Source: Pantoea alhagi
Lineage (GTDB): Bacteria > Pseudomonadota > Gammaproteobacteria > Enterobacterales > Enterobacteriaceae
NCBI RefSeq assembly: GCF_002101395.1
Contig: NZ_CP019706.1
Span: 2,418,001 to 2,482,000, forward strand
Length of the DNA stretch: 64,000 nt
Direction of reading: 5' to 3'
Position numbers and translations under genes: made by a program. Shown here one piece after another: positions 33,933-43,693 of this stretch (its first letter is position 1; each line of letters opens with the position of its first letter). The notes under the pieces were generated by a model. That model saw only the letters and a program-made list of their open reading frames with translations. It was not told where the DNA came from and searched no databases.

Positions 33933-35249
33933 ATGGCGCAATTCTACTCCGCAAAACGGCGTGTGACGACCCGACAAACAATTACGGTCACTATTCACGA
34001 TCTTGATGCTTTCGGCCAGGGCGTGGCTCGCCATCAGGGCAAGACGCTATTTGTCAGCGGCGCACTGCCGGGCGAGCAGGTAGAGGTTGAGCTGCAGGAG
34101 GATAAACGTCAGTACGCACGCGGTCGCGCACGACGAATTCTTCAGCCCAGCGAGCAACGCGTTACGCCGCGTTGCCCATATTTTACCGTTTGCGGCGGTT
34201 GTCAGCAGCAGCACGCTTCGCAGGAACTGCAGCAGCAGAGTAAGGCCAACGCGTTGGCGCATCTGCTCACGCGGGAAACCGCACAGGCAACCCGGGTGGA
34301 TGAGATTATCGGCGACAGTGCTTACGGCTATCGCCGCCGTGCGCGACTTGGTCTGCAATATCAGGCCAAAACGCAGACGCTCACGATGGGCTTTCGTAAA
34401 ACTGCATCAAACGACCTGGTTTCCATCGACCATTGCCCCATTTTGAAGCCCGAGCTTGATGCGCTGCTGGTGCCGCTCAGGGCCTGTCTCGCCTCGCTAC
34501 AGGCAGTACGACGTCTGGGGCATGTTGAGCTGGTGCAGGCGGATAACGGTCCGGTGCTGGTGTTGAGACATCTTGATGCGCTAAGCGTTGGCGATCGGCA
34601 AAAGCTGGAACGCTTTTCGCATGAGCACCAACTGGCGTTGTTTCTGGCACCGGATAGCGAGCAGTTACAACACATTAGCGGCGAGCCGCCTTACTATATG
34701 TCGCATCAGTTGAAACTGAGCTTTAGTCCGCGCGATTTTATTCAGGTCAATGACGCGGTCAATCAAAAAATGGTGGCGAAGGCGCTGGAGTGGCTCGATC
34801 TACAGCCGCACGACCGGGTGTTAGATCTGTTTTGCGGCATGGGAAACTTTACCGTGCCGATAGCAAAGGCTGCACAAAATGTTGTGGGTGTGGAGGGCGT
34901 AGCAGCTTTAACAGCACAAGGTGCGTATAATGCCCGCCAGAATTGTCTTGAAAACATCACCTTTTTTCATGAGAACCTGGAAGAAGATGTGACGTGCCAG
35001 CCCTGGGCGGCGCACGGTTTTGACAAGGTGTTACTGGATCCGGCACGTGCGGGCGCAGCAGGCGTGATGCAACATATTGTTAAACTTGCGCCACAACGTA
35101 TTGTTTACGTTTCCTGTAACCCGACTACACTTGCCCGCGACAGTCAGGTACTGCTGTCGTCCGGTTACCAGTTAGAAAGGGTTGCGATGCTCGATATGTT
35201 TCCGCATACCGGTCATCTTGAATCCATGGTGCTATTCGGTAAAACATAA
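33933..35249 (+). CDS. rlmD: 23S rRNA (uracil-1939-C5)-methyltransferase
   Basis: RlmD uses SAM to make m5U1939 in 23S rRNA and carries a 4Fe-4S cluster. The 438-residue protein has an N-terminal TRAM domain (about residues 14-70) and cluster cysteines in RCPYFTVCGGCQQQ and DHCPI. The SAM motif is VLDLFCGMGNFTVP, and the catalytic cysteine lies in IVYVSCNPTTLARD near the C-terminus. Divergent from barA across 90 bp, with relA starting 28 bp after its stop. Confidence 0.95.
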   Translation: MAQFYSAKRRVTTRQTITVTIHDLDAFGQGVARHQGKTLFVSGALPGEQVEVELQEDKRQYARGRARRILQPSEQRVTPRCPYFTVCGGCQQQHASQELQQQSKANALAHLLTRETAQATRVDEIIGDSAYGYRRRARLGLQYQAKTQTLTMGFRKTASNDLVSIDHCPILKPELDALLVPLRACLASLQAVRRLGHVELVQADNGPVLVLRHLDALSVGDRQKLERFSHEHQLALFLAPDSEQLQHISGEPPYYMSHQLKLSFSPRDFIQVNDAVNQKMVAKALEWLDLQPHDRVLDLFCGMGNFTVPIAKAAQNVVGVEGVAALTAQGAYNARQNCLENITFFHENLEEDVTCQPWAAHGFDKVLLDPARAGAAGVMQHIVKLAPQRIVYVSCNPTTLARDSQVLLSSGYQLERVAMLDMFPHTGHLESMVLFGKT

Positions 35250-35277
35250 GTATCTTTACAGGTTGCCAGGAGAGGTT

Positions 35278-37509
35278 ATGGTTGCGGTAAGAAGCGCACA
35301 TTTGAATACGGCGGGTGAGTTCGCGCTCGATGAATGGATCACCAGTTTGGGGATCGTGAACCCGCAATCAAGTGAACGACTGGCCGATACCTGGCGCTAT
35401 TGTGAGTCTGTCACTCAGGCGCATCCCGATCAGGGGTTGCTGCTGTGGCGCGGCATTGAAATGGTCGAGATCCTGTCGATGCTGAGCATGGACAATGACA
35501 CCCTGCGCGCCGCGCTGGTTTTTCCGCTGGCGGATGCTGACATCGTTTCAGAAGAGAAGCTGGAAGAAACCTTTGGCAAGGCGATTGTTTCGCTGGTGCA
35601 TGGCGTGCGCGATATGGATGCCATACGTCAACTTAAGGCGATCCATAACGATTCGATGGCTTCCGAGCAGGTGGATAACGTGCGCCGCATGCTGCTGGCG
35701 ATGGTGGAAGATTTCCGCTGCGTGGTGATCAAGCTGGCTGAGCGGATCGCCCATCTGCGTGAAATGAAGGATGCGCCGGAAGATGAGCGCGTTCTGGCGG
35801 CCAAAGAGTGTACCAATATCTACGCCCCGTTAGCCAACCGTCTCGGCATCGGGCAGCTCAAGTGGGAGCTGGAGGACTTCTGCTTCCGCTATCTTCATCC
35901 GGACGAATACAAACGTATTGCAAAGTTGCTGCATGAGCGTCGTATCGACCGCGAGCAATATATCGAAACCTTCGTGGAAAGCCTGCGCACCGAGATGACG
36001 CGCGAAGGCGTGAAGGCTGAGGTCTATGGCCGTCCAAAACATATCTACAGCATCTGGCGCAAGATGCAGAAGAAGTCGCTGGCGTTTGACGAACTGTTTG
36101 ACGTGCGGGCGGTGCGAATTGTCGCCGAGCGCCTGCAGGATTGCTATGGCGCGCTGGGGATTGTGCATACGCTGTATCGTCATCTGCCGGATGAGTTTGA
36201 TGACTATGTGGCGAATCCAAAGCCCAATGGCTATCAGTCGATTCATACCGTGGTGCTTGGCCCCGGCGGCAAAACGGTTGAGATTCAAATCCGTACCCGG
36301 CAAATGCATGAAGACGCGGAGCTGGGGGTGGCTGCCCATTGGAAATATAAGGAAGGCACCGGCGGGCAGGCGCGCGGCGCACATGGACATGAAGAACGCA
36401 TCGCCTGGCTGCGTAAGCTGATCGCCTGGCAGGAAGAGATGGCGGACACCGGCGAGCTGCTGGAAGAGGTGCGCAGCCAGGTATTTGACGATCGCGTGTA
36501 TGTGTTTACGCCAAAGGGCGACGTTGTGGATCTGCCTGCAGGCTCGACGCCGCTTGATTTCGCCTATCACATCCACAGCGATATTGGTCACCGCTGCATC
36601 GGTGCCAAGATTGGCGGCCGTATTGTGCCCTTTACCTATCAGTTGCAGATGGGCGATCAGATTGAAATCATCACGCAAAAGCAGCCCAACCCCAGTCGCG
36701 ACTGGCTAAACCCTAATCTGGGCTATGTCACGACCAGCCGTGGCCGTTCCAAAATCCACGCCTGGTTCCGCAAGCAGGATCGCGATAAGAATATCGTGGC
36801 GGGCCGCCAGATTCTGGATAACGAACTGAATCAGCTGGATATTAGTCTGAAAGAGGCGGAGAAGCTGCTGCTGCCGCGCTATAACGTTGGTACGCTGGAT
36901 GAATTACTGGCGGCGATCGGTGGTGGTGATATACGTCTGAATCAGATGGTTAACTTCCTGCAGGCGAAGCTGAATAAGCCAAGCGCGGAGGAGGAAGACC
37001 GCGAGGCGCTGCGCCAGCTGACGCAGAAAAGCCATACGCCGCAGCGCGCCGGGAAAGAGAGCGGGCGGGTGGTGGTGGAGGGCGTCGGCAATCTGATGCA
37101 CCACATTGCCCGCTGCTGTCAGCCGATTCCTGGCGACGATATCGTAGGTTTTATTACTCAGGGGCGGGGGATCTCCATCCACCGCGCCGACTGCGATCAG
37201 CTGGCGGAGCTGATGTCGCATGCGCCGGAGCGAATTGTGGATGCGGTCTGGGGCGAAAGCTACTCCAGCGGCTACTCGCTGGTGGTGCGCGTGACCGCCA
37301 ACGATCGCAGCGGGCTGCTGCGCGACATTACCACTATTCTCGCCAATGAGAAGGTGAACGTGCTGGGCGTCTCCAGCCGCAGCGATACGCGTAAGCAGCT
37401 GGCAACCATTGATATGGATATTGAAATTTACAATCAGCAGGTGCTGGGTCGCGTTCTGGCGCGCCTTAATCAGGTTCCCGACATTATTGACGCCCGACGT
37501 CTTCATTAA
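35278..37509 (+). CDS. relA: GTP pyrophosphokinase (ppGpp synthetase I)
   Basis: Ribosome-associated synthetase that makes (p)ppGpp on sensing uncharged tRNA. The start at ATG 35278 (MVAVRSAHLNTAGEFALDEW, AGGAGAGG upstream) gives 743 residues (744 in E. coli). An in-frame extension to 35182 lies in rlmD. The N-terminal hydrolase domain is degenerate (FPLADADIV in place of the HD motif). The synthetase domain follows (GRPKHIYSIWRKM, FDVRAVRIV, PKPNGYQSIHT), then TGS (VYVFTPKGDVVDLPAGSTP), a zinc-finger-like CCQPIPGD region and the C-terminal ACT domain. mazG follows at 63 bp, with no mazEF between. Confidence 0.97.
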   Translation: MVAVRSAHLNTAGEFALDEWITSLGIVNPQSSERLADTWRYCESVTQAHPDQGLLLWRGIEMVEILSMLSMDNDTLRAALVFPLADADIVSEEKLEETFGKAIVSLVHGVRDMDAIRQLKAIHNDSMASEQVDNVRRMLLAMVEDFRCVVIKLAERIAHLREMKDAPEDERVLAAKECTNIYAPLANRLGIGQLKWELEDFCFRYLHPDEYKRIAKLLHERRIDREQYIETFVESLRTEMTREGVKAEVYGRPKHIYSIWRKMQKKSLAFDELFDVRAVRIVAERLQDCYGALGIVHTLYRHLPDEFDDYVANPKPNGYQSIHTVVLGPGGKTVEIQIRTRQMHEDAELGVAAHWKYKEGTGGQARGAHGHEERIAWLRKLIAWQEEMADTGELLEEVRSQVFDDRVYVFTPKGDVVDLPAGSTPLDFAYHIHSDIGHRCIGAKIGGRIVPFTYQLQMGDQIEIITQKQPNPSRDWLNPNLGYVTTSRGRSKIHAWFRKQDRDKNIVAGRQILDNELNQLDISLKEAEKLLLPRYNVGTLDELLAAIGGGDIRLNQMVNFLQAKLNKPSAEEEDREALRQLTQKSHTPQRAGKESGRVVVEGVGNLMHHIARCCQPIPGDDIVGFITQGRGISIHRADCDQLAELMSHAPERIVDAVWGESYSSGYSLVVRVTANDRSGLLRDITTILANEKVNVLGVSSRSDTRKQLATIDMDIEIYNQQVLGRVLARLNQVPDIIDARRLH

Positions 37510-37572
37510 TTATCTGACATGTCGCGCCAGGCGCGGCATGTCGCTCCCGCTTATTGGTATTAAGGTTTCACT

Positions 37573-38364
37573 ATGACTGCTCTTGATCGTCTGCTGACTA
37601 TTATGCAGACCCTGCGCGATCCGCAGCACGGCTGCCCCTGGGATCGCGAACAAACTTACGCCACGATTGCCCCCTATACATTAGAAGAGACCTATGAGGT
37701 GATCGATGCCATTCAGCGCGAAGACTATGACGATCTGCGCGATGAGTTGGGCGATCTGCTGTTTCAGGTGGTTTTTTATGCCCAGATGGCGCGGGAAGAG
37801 GGGCGTTTTACTTTCGATGATATTTGTCACGGCATCGCTGATAAGCTGGAACGCCGTCATCCGCATATTTTCGCCGACGCGCAGGTAAAAGACAGCGAAG
37901 AAGTGCTGCATAACTGGGAGCAGATTAAGCAGCAGGAGCGCGCCGGGAAGGCACAGCACTCGGCGCTGGATGATATTCCACAGGCGTTACCGGCACTGAT
38001 GCGTGCGCAAAAAATCCAGAAGCGTTGCCGCAGCGTAGGCTTTGACTGGAACGCATTAGGGCCGGTCGTTGATAAAGTGCATGAAGAGATGGATGAAGTA
38101 ATGCACGAAGCGCAACAGGCAGTGGTGGATGAGGCGAAGCTGGAGGAAGAGGTAGGCGATCTGCTGTTTGCTACCGTGAACTTGGCGCGTCATCTGGGCA
38201 CCAAAGCGGAGACGGCATTGCAAAAAGCCAACGTGAAGTTTGAGCGACGTTTTCGTCAGGTCGAGCAGATTATTGCGGCGCAGGGCATGAATATGAATGA
38301 CGCCACGCTGGAGCAGATGGAAGCCGCCTGGCAACAGGTTAAAGCGGGGGAGAAAGCGCTTTAG
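37573..38364 (+). CDS. mazG: Nucleoside triphosphate pyrophosphohydrolase MazG
   Basis: Hydrolyses NTPs and dNTPs to monophosphates and is linked to (p)ppGpp control in E. coli. The 263 residues are two tandem MazG repeats. The first has GCPWDREQTYATIAPYTLEE with EETYEV and DELGDLLFQVV; the second has EEMDEVMHEA and EEVGDLLFATVNLAR. The acidic EExxE and ExxD metal-binding patterns are intact in both. It lies directly after relA and is probably co-transcribed with it. Confidence 0.95.
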   Translation: MTALDRLLTIMQTLRDPQHGCPWDREQTYATIAPYTLEETYEVIDAIQREDYDDLRDELGDLLFQVVFYAQMAREEGRFTFDDICHGIADKLERRHPHIFADAQVKDSEEVLHNWEQIKQQERAGKAQHSALDDIPQALPALMRAQKIQKRCRSVGFDWNALGPVVDKVHEEMDEVMHEAQQAVVDEAKLEEEVGDLLFATVNLARHLGTKAETALQKANVKFERRFRQVEQIIAAQGMNMNDATLEQMEAAWQQVKAGEKAL

Positions 38365-38485
38365 CTTACACGTTTCAGCTTTTAGCAAAAAATATTCGCT
38401 TACTATGACCCAAATCAACCCTCCAGACGCATTGCCCAGGTAAGGTAGGGCCGTCATCAGGTGTGGCGATGGCGGCAATGATCAA

Positions 38486-38514
38486 TTGTGAGTAAGAGGT
38501 GAATCCAGTATACT
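38486..38514 (+). promoter_or_regulatory. pyrG promoter
   Basis: TTGTGA (38486-38491), a 17-bp spacer and TATACT (38509-38514) make a good sigma70 promoter 54 bp upstream of the pyrG ATG, so pyrG can be expressed separately from relA-mazG. Confidence 0.7.
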
Positions 38515-38568
38515 GTTTTCCCGTCCTGGTTATTCCACCGTCTTTAAACCTCAACTCTCAGGTTCAGC

Positions 38569-40206
38569 ATGACAACGAACTATATTTTTGTGACCGGCGG
38601 GGTCGTATCCTCTCTGGGTAAAGGCATTGCCGCAGCCTCCCTCGCAGCCATTCTTGAGGCGCGTGGCCTGAACGTGACCATCATGAAACTGGACCCGTAC
38701 ATCAACGTGGATCCAGGCACCATGAGCCCGACGCAGCACGGTGAAGTCTTTGTTACCGATGACGGCGCTGAAACCGATCTCGATTTAGGTCACTATGAAC
38801 GTTTCATCCGCACCCGGATGTCGCGTCGCAATAACTTTACCACTGGCCGCATCTATTCTGAGGTGCTGCGCAAAGAGCGCCGCGGTGATTATCTGGGCGC
38901 CACCATTCAGGTTATTCCGCACATCACCAATGCCATTAAAGAACGCATTATCGAAGGCGGCGAAGGTCACGATGTGGTGCTGGTGGAAATCGGCGGTACC
39001 GTCGGCGATATCGAATCCTTGCCTTTCCTGGAAGCCATTCGTCAGATGGCAGTAGATGTCGGACGCGAACATACCCTTTATATGCACCTGACGTTAGTGC
39101 CCTATATGGCCGCAGCGGGTGAAGTTAAAACCAAGCCGACACAGCACTCAGTTAAAGAGTTGCTCTCCATTGGTATCCAGCCTGATGTGCTGATCTGCCG
39201 TTCCGATCGCGCCGTGCCGGCTAACGAACGGGCGAAAATCGCGCTGTTCTGTAACGTGCCGGAAAAAGCGGTTATCTCTCTGAAAGACGTTGATTCCATT
39301 TATAAGATTCCTGGCCTGTTGAAATCACAGGGCCTGGACGATTATATTTGTAAACGATTCAGCCTGAACGTGCCGGAAGCTAACCTCTCTGAATGGGAGC
39401 AGGTGATTTACGAAGAATCGAATCCGGGCGGCGAAGTCACCATCGGTATGGTTGGCAAATATGTCGAACTGCCGGATGCGTATAAATCTGTGATTGAGGC
39501 GCTGAAGCATGGCGGCCTGAAAAATCGCGTAACGGTTAACATCAAGCTGATCGATTCGCAGGATGTGGAATCGCGCGGCGTTGAAGTACTGAAAGATCTC
39601 GATGCGATTCTGGTGCCGGGTGGCTTTGGTCCGCGCGGTATCGAAGGCAAAATCCTCACCGCTCAATATGCGCGTGAAAATAATATTCCTTATCTGGGCA
39701 TTTGCCTGGGTATGCAGGTGGCGCTGATGGAGTTTGCCCGTAACGTTGCGGGCATGGCTGATGCCAACTCAACGGAATTTGTGCCAGACTGTAAATATCC
39801 GGTGGTGGCGTTGATCACCGAATGGCGCGATGAAAACGGCAACGTTGAAGTCCGCAGTGAGCAGAGCGATCTCGGCGGTACCATGCGCCTCGGCAGCCAG
39901 CAGTGTCAGCTGACAGAAAATAGCCTGGTGCGTCAGCTGTACGGCTCCGATACCATCGTTGAGCGTCATCGTCACCGCTATGAAGTTAACAACATGCTGT
40001 TAAAACCTATCGAAGCGGCGGGTCTGCGCATTGCAGGTCGCTCCGGGGACAATCAGCTGGTTGAGATTATCGAAAACCCGAACCACCCGTGGTTTGTTGC
40101 GTGTCAGTTCCATCCGGAATTTACCTCAACGCCCCGCGATGGTCACCCGCTGTTTGCCGGCTTTGTGAAAGCCGCAAGCGAGTACCAGAAGCATCAAGTG
40201 AAGTAA
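38569..40206 (+). CDS. pyrG: CTP synthase
   Basis: Makes CTP from UTP, ATP and glutamine. The 545 residues match E. coli PyrG. The N-terminal amidoligase domain has the P-loop GGVVSSLGKGIAAASL and the GGTVGDIESLPFLEA loop. The C-terminal class-I glutamine amidotransferase has the nucleophile Cys379 in GICLGMQVAL and the His/Glu of CQFHPEFTSTP. It has its own promoter upstream. eno follows after 78 bp with a strong hairpin between the two. Confidence 0.98.
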   Translation: MTTNYIFVTGGVVSSLGKGIAAASLAAILEARGLNVTIMKLDPYINVDPGTMSPTQHGEVFVTDDGAETDLDLGHYERFIRTRMSRRNNFTTGRIYSEVLRKERRGDYLGATIQVIPHITNAIKERIIEGGEGHDVVLVEIGGTVGDIESLPFLEAIRQMAVDVGREHTLYMHLTLVPYMAAAGEVKTKPTQHSVKELLSIGIQPDVLICRSDRAVPANERAKIALFCNVPEKAVISLKDVDSIYKIPGLLKSQGLDDYICKRFSLNVPEANLSEWEQVIYEESNPGGEVTIGMVGKYVELPDAYKSVIEALKHGGLKNRVTVNIKLIDSQDVESRGVEVLKDLDAILVPGGFGPRGIEGKILTAQYARENNIPYLGICLGMQVALMEFARNVAGMADANSTEFVPDCKYPVVALITEWRDENGNVEVRSEQSDLGGTMRLGSQQCQLTENSLVRQLYGSDTIVERHRHRYEVNNMLLKPIEAAGLRIAGRSGDNQLVEIIENPNHPWFVACQFHPEFTSTPRDGHPLFAGFVKAASEYQKHQVK

Positions 40207-40217
40207 GCGTTTTTATA

Positions 40218-40246
40218 ACAGTGCGCGAACGTTTCGCGCACTGTTT
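40218..40246 (+). terminator. Stem-loop between pyrG and eno
   Basis: ACAGTGCGCGAA (40218-40229), loop CGT, TTCGCGCACTGT (40233-40244) form a perfect 12-bp hairpin 11 bases after the pyrG stop, followed by T-rich TTGTCT. It is likely a partial or full terminator separating pyrG from eno. Confidence 0.65.
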
Positions 40247-40284
40247 GTCTGAGTTTTAGCTTAACTTGTACTGAGGAAAAACTA

Positions 40285-41580
40285 ATGTCCAAAATCGTTA
40301 AAGTCATCGGTCGTGAAATCATCGACTCACGTGGTAACCCGACTGTTGAAGCTGAAGTTCATCTGGAAGGCGGTTTTGTAGGTATGGCTGCCGCGCCGTC
40401 AGGGGCTTCTACCGGCTCTCGCGAAGCGCTGGAACTGCGTGACGGTGACAAATCTCGTTTCCTGGGTAAAGGCGTCACCAAAGCCGTTGCTGCGGTTAAC
40501 GGTCCGATTGCTGAAGCTATCCTGGGTAAAGATGCCAAAGATCAGGCGAACATCGATAAGATCATGATCGACCTGGATGGTACCGAAAACAAATCTAACT
40601 TTGGTGCTAACGCGATTCTGGCTGTTTCTCTGGCAAGCGCCAAAGCTGCTGCCGCAGCTAAAGGCATGCCGCTGTATGAGCACATCGCTGAACTGAACGG
40701 CACGCCGGGCAAATTCTCTATGCCGCTGCCGATGATGAACATCATCAACGGTGGTGAGCACGCCGACAACAACGTCGACATCCAGGAATTCATGATCCAG
40801 CCGGTTGGCGCTTCCTCTGTGAAAGAAGCGATCCGCATGGGTTCTGAAGTGTTCCATCACCTGGCGAAAGTGCTGAAAGCGAAAGGCATGAACACCGCTG
40901 TGGGTGACGAAGGCGGCTATGCGCCGAACCTGGGTTCCAACGCGGAAGCGCTGGCCGTTATCGCTGAAGCGGTAAAAGCAGCAGGCTACGAGCTGGGCAA
41001 AGACATTACTCTGGCGATGGACTGTGCGGCATCCGAGTTCTACAAAGATGGCAAATACGTTCTGGCTGGCGAAGGCAACAAAGCGTTCACTTCTGAAGAG
41101 TTCACTCACTTCCTGGAAGATCTGACCAAACAGTATCCGATCGTTTCTATCGAAGACGGTCTGGACGAATCTGACTGGGAAGGCTTCGCTTACCAGACTA
41201 AAGTGCTGGGCGACAAAATCCAGCTGGTGGGCGATGACCTGTTCGTCACCAACACCAAGATCCTGAAAGAAGGCATCGAGAAAGGCATCGCTAACTCTAT
41301 CCTGATCAAATTCAACCAGATTGGCTCTCTGAGCGAAACTCTGGCTGCTATCAAGATGGCGAAAGATGCAGGCTACACTGCCGTTATCTCTCACCGCTCT
41401 GGCGAAACGGAAGATGCTACCATCGCTGACCTGGCGGTAGGTACTGCAGCTGGCCAGATCAAAACCGGTTCTATGAGCCGTTCTGACCGTGTAGCTAAAT
41501 ACAACCAGCTGATTCGTATCGAAGAAGCGCTGGGTTCTAAAGCACCGTTCAACGGTCTGAAAGAAGTGAAAGGTCAGTAA
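40285..41580 (+). CDS. eno: Enolase
   Basis: Interconverts 2-phosphoglycerate and phosphoenolpyruvate, and is also a component of the RNA degradosome. The 431 residues are one short of E. coli. Signature parts: SRGNPTVEAEVHL, GASTGSREALELRDGD, NIINGGEHADNNVDIQEFM, GDEGGYAPNLGSN, SIEDGLDESDW, GDDLFVTN, the catalytic lysine in ILIKFNQIGS, and SHRSGETEDATIADLAV. Codon choice is strongly biased to the preferred set (CTG, AAC, GGC/GGT, GAA), as expected for a highly expressed gene. It uses the 2-phosphoglycerate made by GarK. Confidence 0.99.
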   Translation: MSKIVKVIGREIIDSRGNPTVEAEVHLEGGFVGMAAAPSGASTGSREALELRDGDKSRFLGKGVTKAVAAVNGPIAEAILGKDAKDQANIDKIMIDLDGTENKSNFGANAILAVSLASAKAAAAAKGMPLYEHIAELNGTPGKFSMPLPMMNIINGGEHADNNVDIQEFMIQPVGASSVKEAIRMGSEVFHHLAKVLKAKGMNTAVGDEGGYAPNLGSNAEALAVIAEAVKAAGYELGKDITLAMDCAASEFYKDGKYVLAGEGNKAFTSEEFTHFLEDLTKQYPIVSIEDGLDESDWEGFAYQTKVLGDKIQLVGDDLFVTNTKILKEGIEKGIANSILIKFNQIGSLSETLAAIKMAKDAGYTAVISHRSGETEDATIADLAVGTAAGQIKTGSMSRSDRVAKYNQLIRIEEALGSKAPFNGLKEVKGQ

Positions 41581-41628
41581 TAAGACTTTTCAGCTCGCAT
41601 CTCAATAATGCGACCTGCGTATTTTCTG

Positions 41629-41658
41629 AAAAGCCCCGTCTTGTGATGGGGCTTTTTT
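41629..41658 (+). terminator. Terminator of eno
   Basis: AAAAGCCCCGTC (41629-41640), loop TTGT, GATGGGGCTTTTTT form a classical rho-independent terminator 49 bp after the eno stop. Confidence 0.85.
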
Positions 41659-41797
41659 ATTATTACCTTGTTAATTAACCAGTTGCAGTGTAAAAGCGCT
41701 TTTCCAGAACTGTCTGATTTGGATTAAGGAAGGGTTAATTCTTAACAGAAATATGTAAACCTTACGTCATTAATTGTAATGATACGGAAGGTTTAAA

Positions 41798-43684
41798 ATG
41801 AAATATCGCGCTGATATTGACGGTCTACGCGCACTTGCCGTGCTGCCGGTGATCGCCTATCACCTGGGCGTGACCGGTATACCTGGTGGATTCACCGGGG
41901 TTGATATCTTTTTCGTGATATCTGGCTATCTCATCTGCGGCATTATTTATCAGAGTGCCATGAAAGGTGAGTTTTCTTATCTGGAGTTCTACAAGCGACG
42001 CTGCTTACGTATTTTGCCGCCGCTGTTTGTGGTGCTGATAGCCACCTTGTTGTTTGGCTACCATAACCTGCTTCCGGCGCAGTTTACCGAACTGGGCAAT
42101 AGCGCTATCGCCACCACGCTTTTCTCTTCGAATATTTTCTTTTGGCAGCAGACCGGTTACTTCGCCGGCCCGGCAGAACTAAAACCTCTGCTGCATACCT
42201 GGTCTCTGGCAGTAGAAGAACAGTTCTACATTCTGTTTCCAATCGTGCTGCTGTTTGCTGTACGCTGGTTCCGTCATCGAGTTACGCAGGTCATGCTGGC
42301 CATTATCGCCGTGTCGTTTCTGCTTAGCGTGGTTGGCGTGCTGAAAAAGCCCGACTTTACCTTTTATATGTTGCCTACACGCGCATGGGAGCTGGCAATT
42401 GGCGGGCTTATCGCGGTTTCGACCCTGGAAACACGTATGGCGGCCGTGCGTCAGGAAATCAGACATCTGATGAGCCTTGCCGGCCTGGCGCTGATTCTGT
42501 TCGGCTTTTTCTGGCTCAGCACCAGCAAACCGTTTCCGTCGTGGAACGCGCTCTGGCCGTGTCTCGGAAGTTTCCTGCTGATTCTGGCGGGCCGGGAGGC
42601 CATCGTAAACCGCATTCTGGCATTAAAGCCGGTGGTTTATATCGGCATGATCTCCTACTGCCTCTATCTCTGGCACTGGCCGCTTATCGTTTACAGCAAG
42701 ATGTTCCTGAATATGGACGAAGGCATGCGCGATCTGCTGGTGCTGACGTTAACTTTTGGCCTGGCTATCGCTTCCCGCTATCTGATTGAAATTCCTTTCC
42801 GCTATAAGCTATCGAATCTGAACCCGGTAGCGGTTTCCGCTTTTTCCGTCATTGGCCTGGTCCTTATCGCTTCGGCTACGCTGTATAAAAGTCACATCAG
42901 CAATGAGTCCGGTAATTTTTCCGATCAGGCGCTGGCGGTAGCAAAATTTTCCCAGTATCACGGCTCCGAAGAGTATTTTTATCAGTACCGTTTAGGGAAA
43001 TGCCTTATTGATGGCAACAATGAGGCAAAAGGGCACTTCGATCGTGATTTCTGCCTGAAAACCTCCAGCACCGAGAAAAATTATCTGCTGGTGGGCGACA
43101 GCCACGGTGCTCATCTGTGGCGTGCGCTTAGCCTGGCGGCGGGAGAGAATGTTAACCTGATGCAGGCAACATCCGCAGGTTGTAAGCCGGTATCGCACCA
43201 GTCCATTGATAACAAATGTACTGAACTGATGGAGTATATTTATCAGCAGTGGATCCCTAAACACAAAGTGGATGGCATTATCATTTCTGCTCGCTGGCTA
43301 CCGGAGGATATCGCGCCGTTGAAGGACACGCTGAAAGCGCTGAAAAAAATTAACAACAATATTACGGTGATGGGGCCGACAATTGAGTACGCCGAGGCGC
43401 TGCCCGATTTGCTGGCCTATCAGGAGAGCGGGCGCAAAGATTTAGTCTCCAGATCCATTAACCACAATATTAAAGGTACCGATCTACGCATGCGGCAGGC
43501 GATGGCGGAAGAGAAGGTAGGTTATATCTCGGTATATAACATTATGTGTCCGAATGATGTTTGCCATGCGCTGGCGTCAAACGGTCAACCGAGCGCATTT
43601 GACTATGGTCATTTCACGCTAAGCGGCGCGAACGACGTTGCCCGTCAGGCAATGGCGCAGATGCATAAAAACAAATTTATGTAA
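41798..43684 (+). CDS. Acyltransferase-3 / SGNH-hydrolase fusion membrane protein (OafA-like)
   Basis: 628-residue protein with an N-terminal acyltransferase-3 domain of about ten membrane segments and a C-terminal periplasmic SGNH domain. The acyltransferase part keeps YRADIDGLRALAVLPVIAYH (His22) and the FKRRCLRILPP-type arginine motif (YKRRCLRILPP). The SGNH part has VGDSHGAH (Ser435) and DYGHF (Asp602, His605), so its triad looks intact. Such fusions O-acetylate LPS O-antigen, other polysaccharides or peptidoglycan; the substrate here is unknown. It stands alone between the eno terminator and queE, where E. coli has no such gene, so it is probably accessory. Confidence 0.85.
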   Translation: MKYRADIDGLRALAVLPVIAYHLGVTGIPGGFTGVDIFFVISGYLICGIIYQSAMKGEFSYLEFYKRRCLRILPPLFVVLIATLLFGYHNLLPAQFTELGNSAIATTLFSSNIFFWQQTGYFAGPAELKPLLHTWSLAVEEQFYILFPIVLLFAVRWFRHRVTQVMLAIIAVSFLLSVVGVLKKPDFTFYMLPTRAWELAIGGLIAVSTLETRMAAVRQEIRHLMSLAGLALILFGFFWLSTSKPFPSWNALWPCLGSFLLILAGREAIVNRILALKPVVYIGMISYCLYLWHWPLIVYSKMFLNMDEGMRDLLVLTLTFGLAIASRYLIEIPFRYKLSNLNPVAVSAFSVIGLVLIASATLYKSHISNESGNFSDQALAVAKFSQYHGSEEYFYQYRLGKCLIDGNNEAKGHFDRDFCLKTSSTEKNYLLVGDSHGAHLWRALSLAAGENVNLMQATSAGCKPVSHQSIDNKCTELMEYIYQQWIPKHKVDGIIISARWLPEDIAPLKDTLKALKKINNNITVMGPTIEYAEALPDLLAYQESGRKDLVSRSINHNIKGTDLRMRQAMAEEKVGYISVYNIMCPNDVCHALASNGQPSAFDYGHFTLSGANDVARQAMAQMHKNKFM

Positions 43685-43693
43685 CGCAACACC

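Noticed and set aside
35830..36678. 282-codon open frame antisense to relA
   Set aside because: Lies wholly within the conserved relA frame; composition is that of an antisense shadow.
40399..41394. 331-codon open frame antisense to eno
   Set aside because: It is the mirror of strongly biased eno codons; the product matches no family I know and no ribosome site precedes it.
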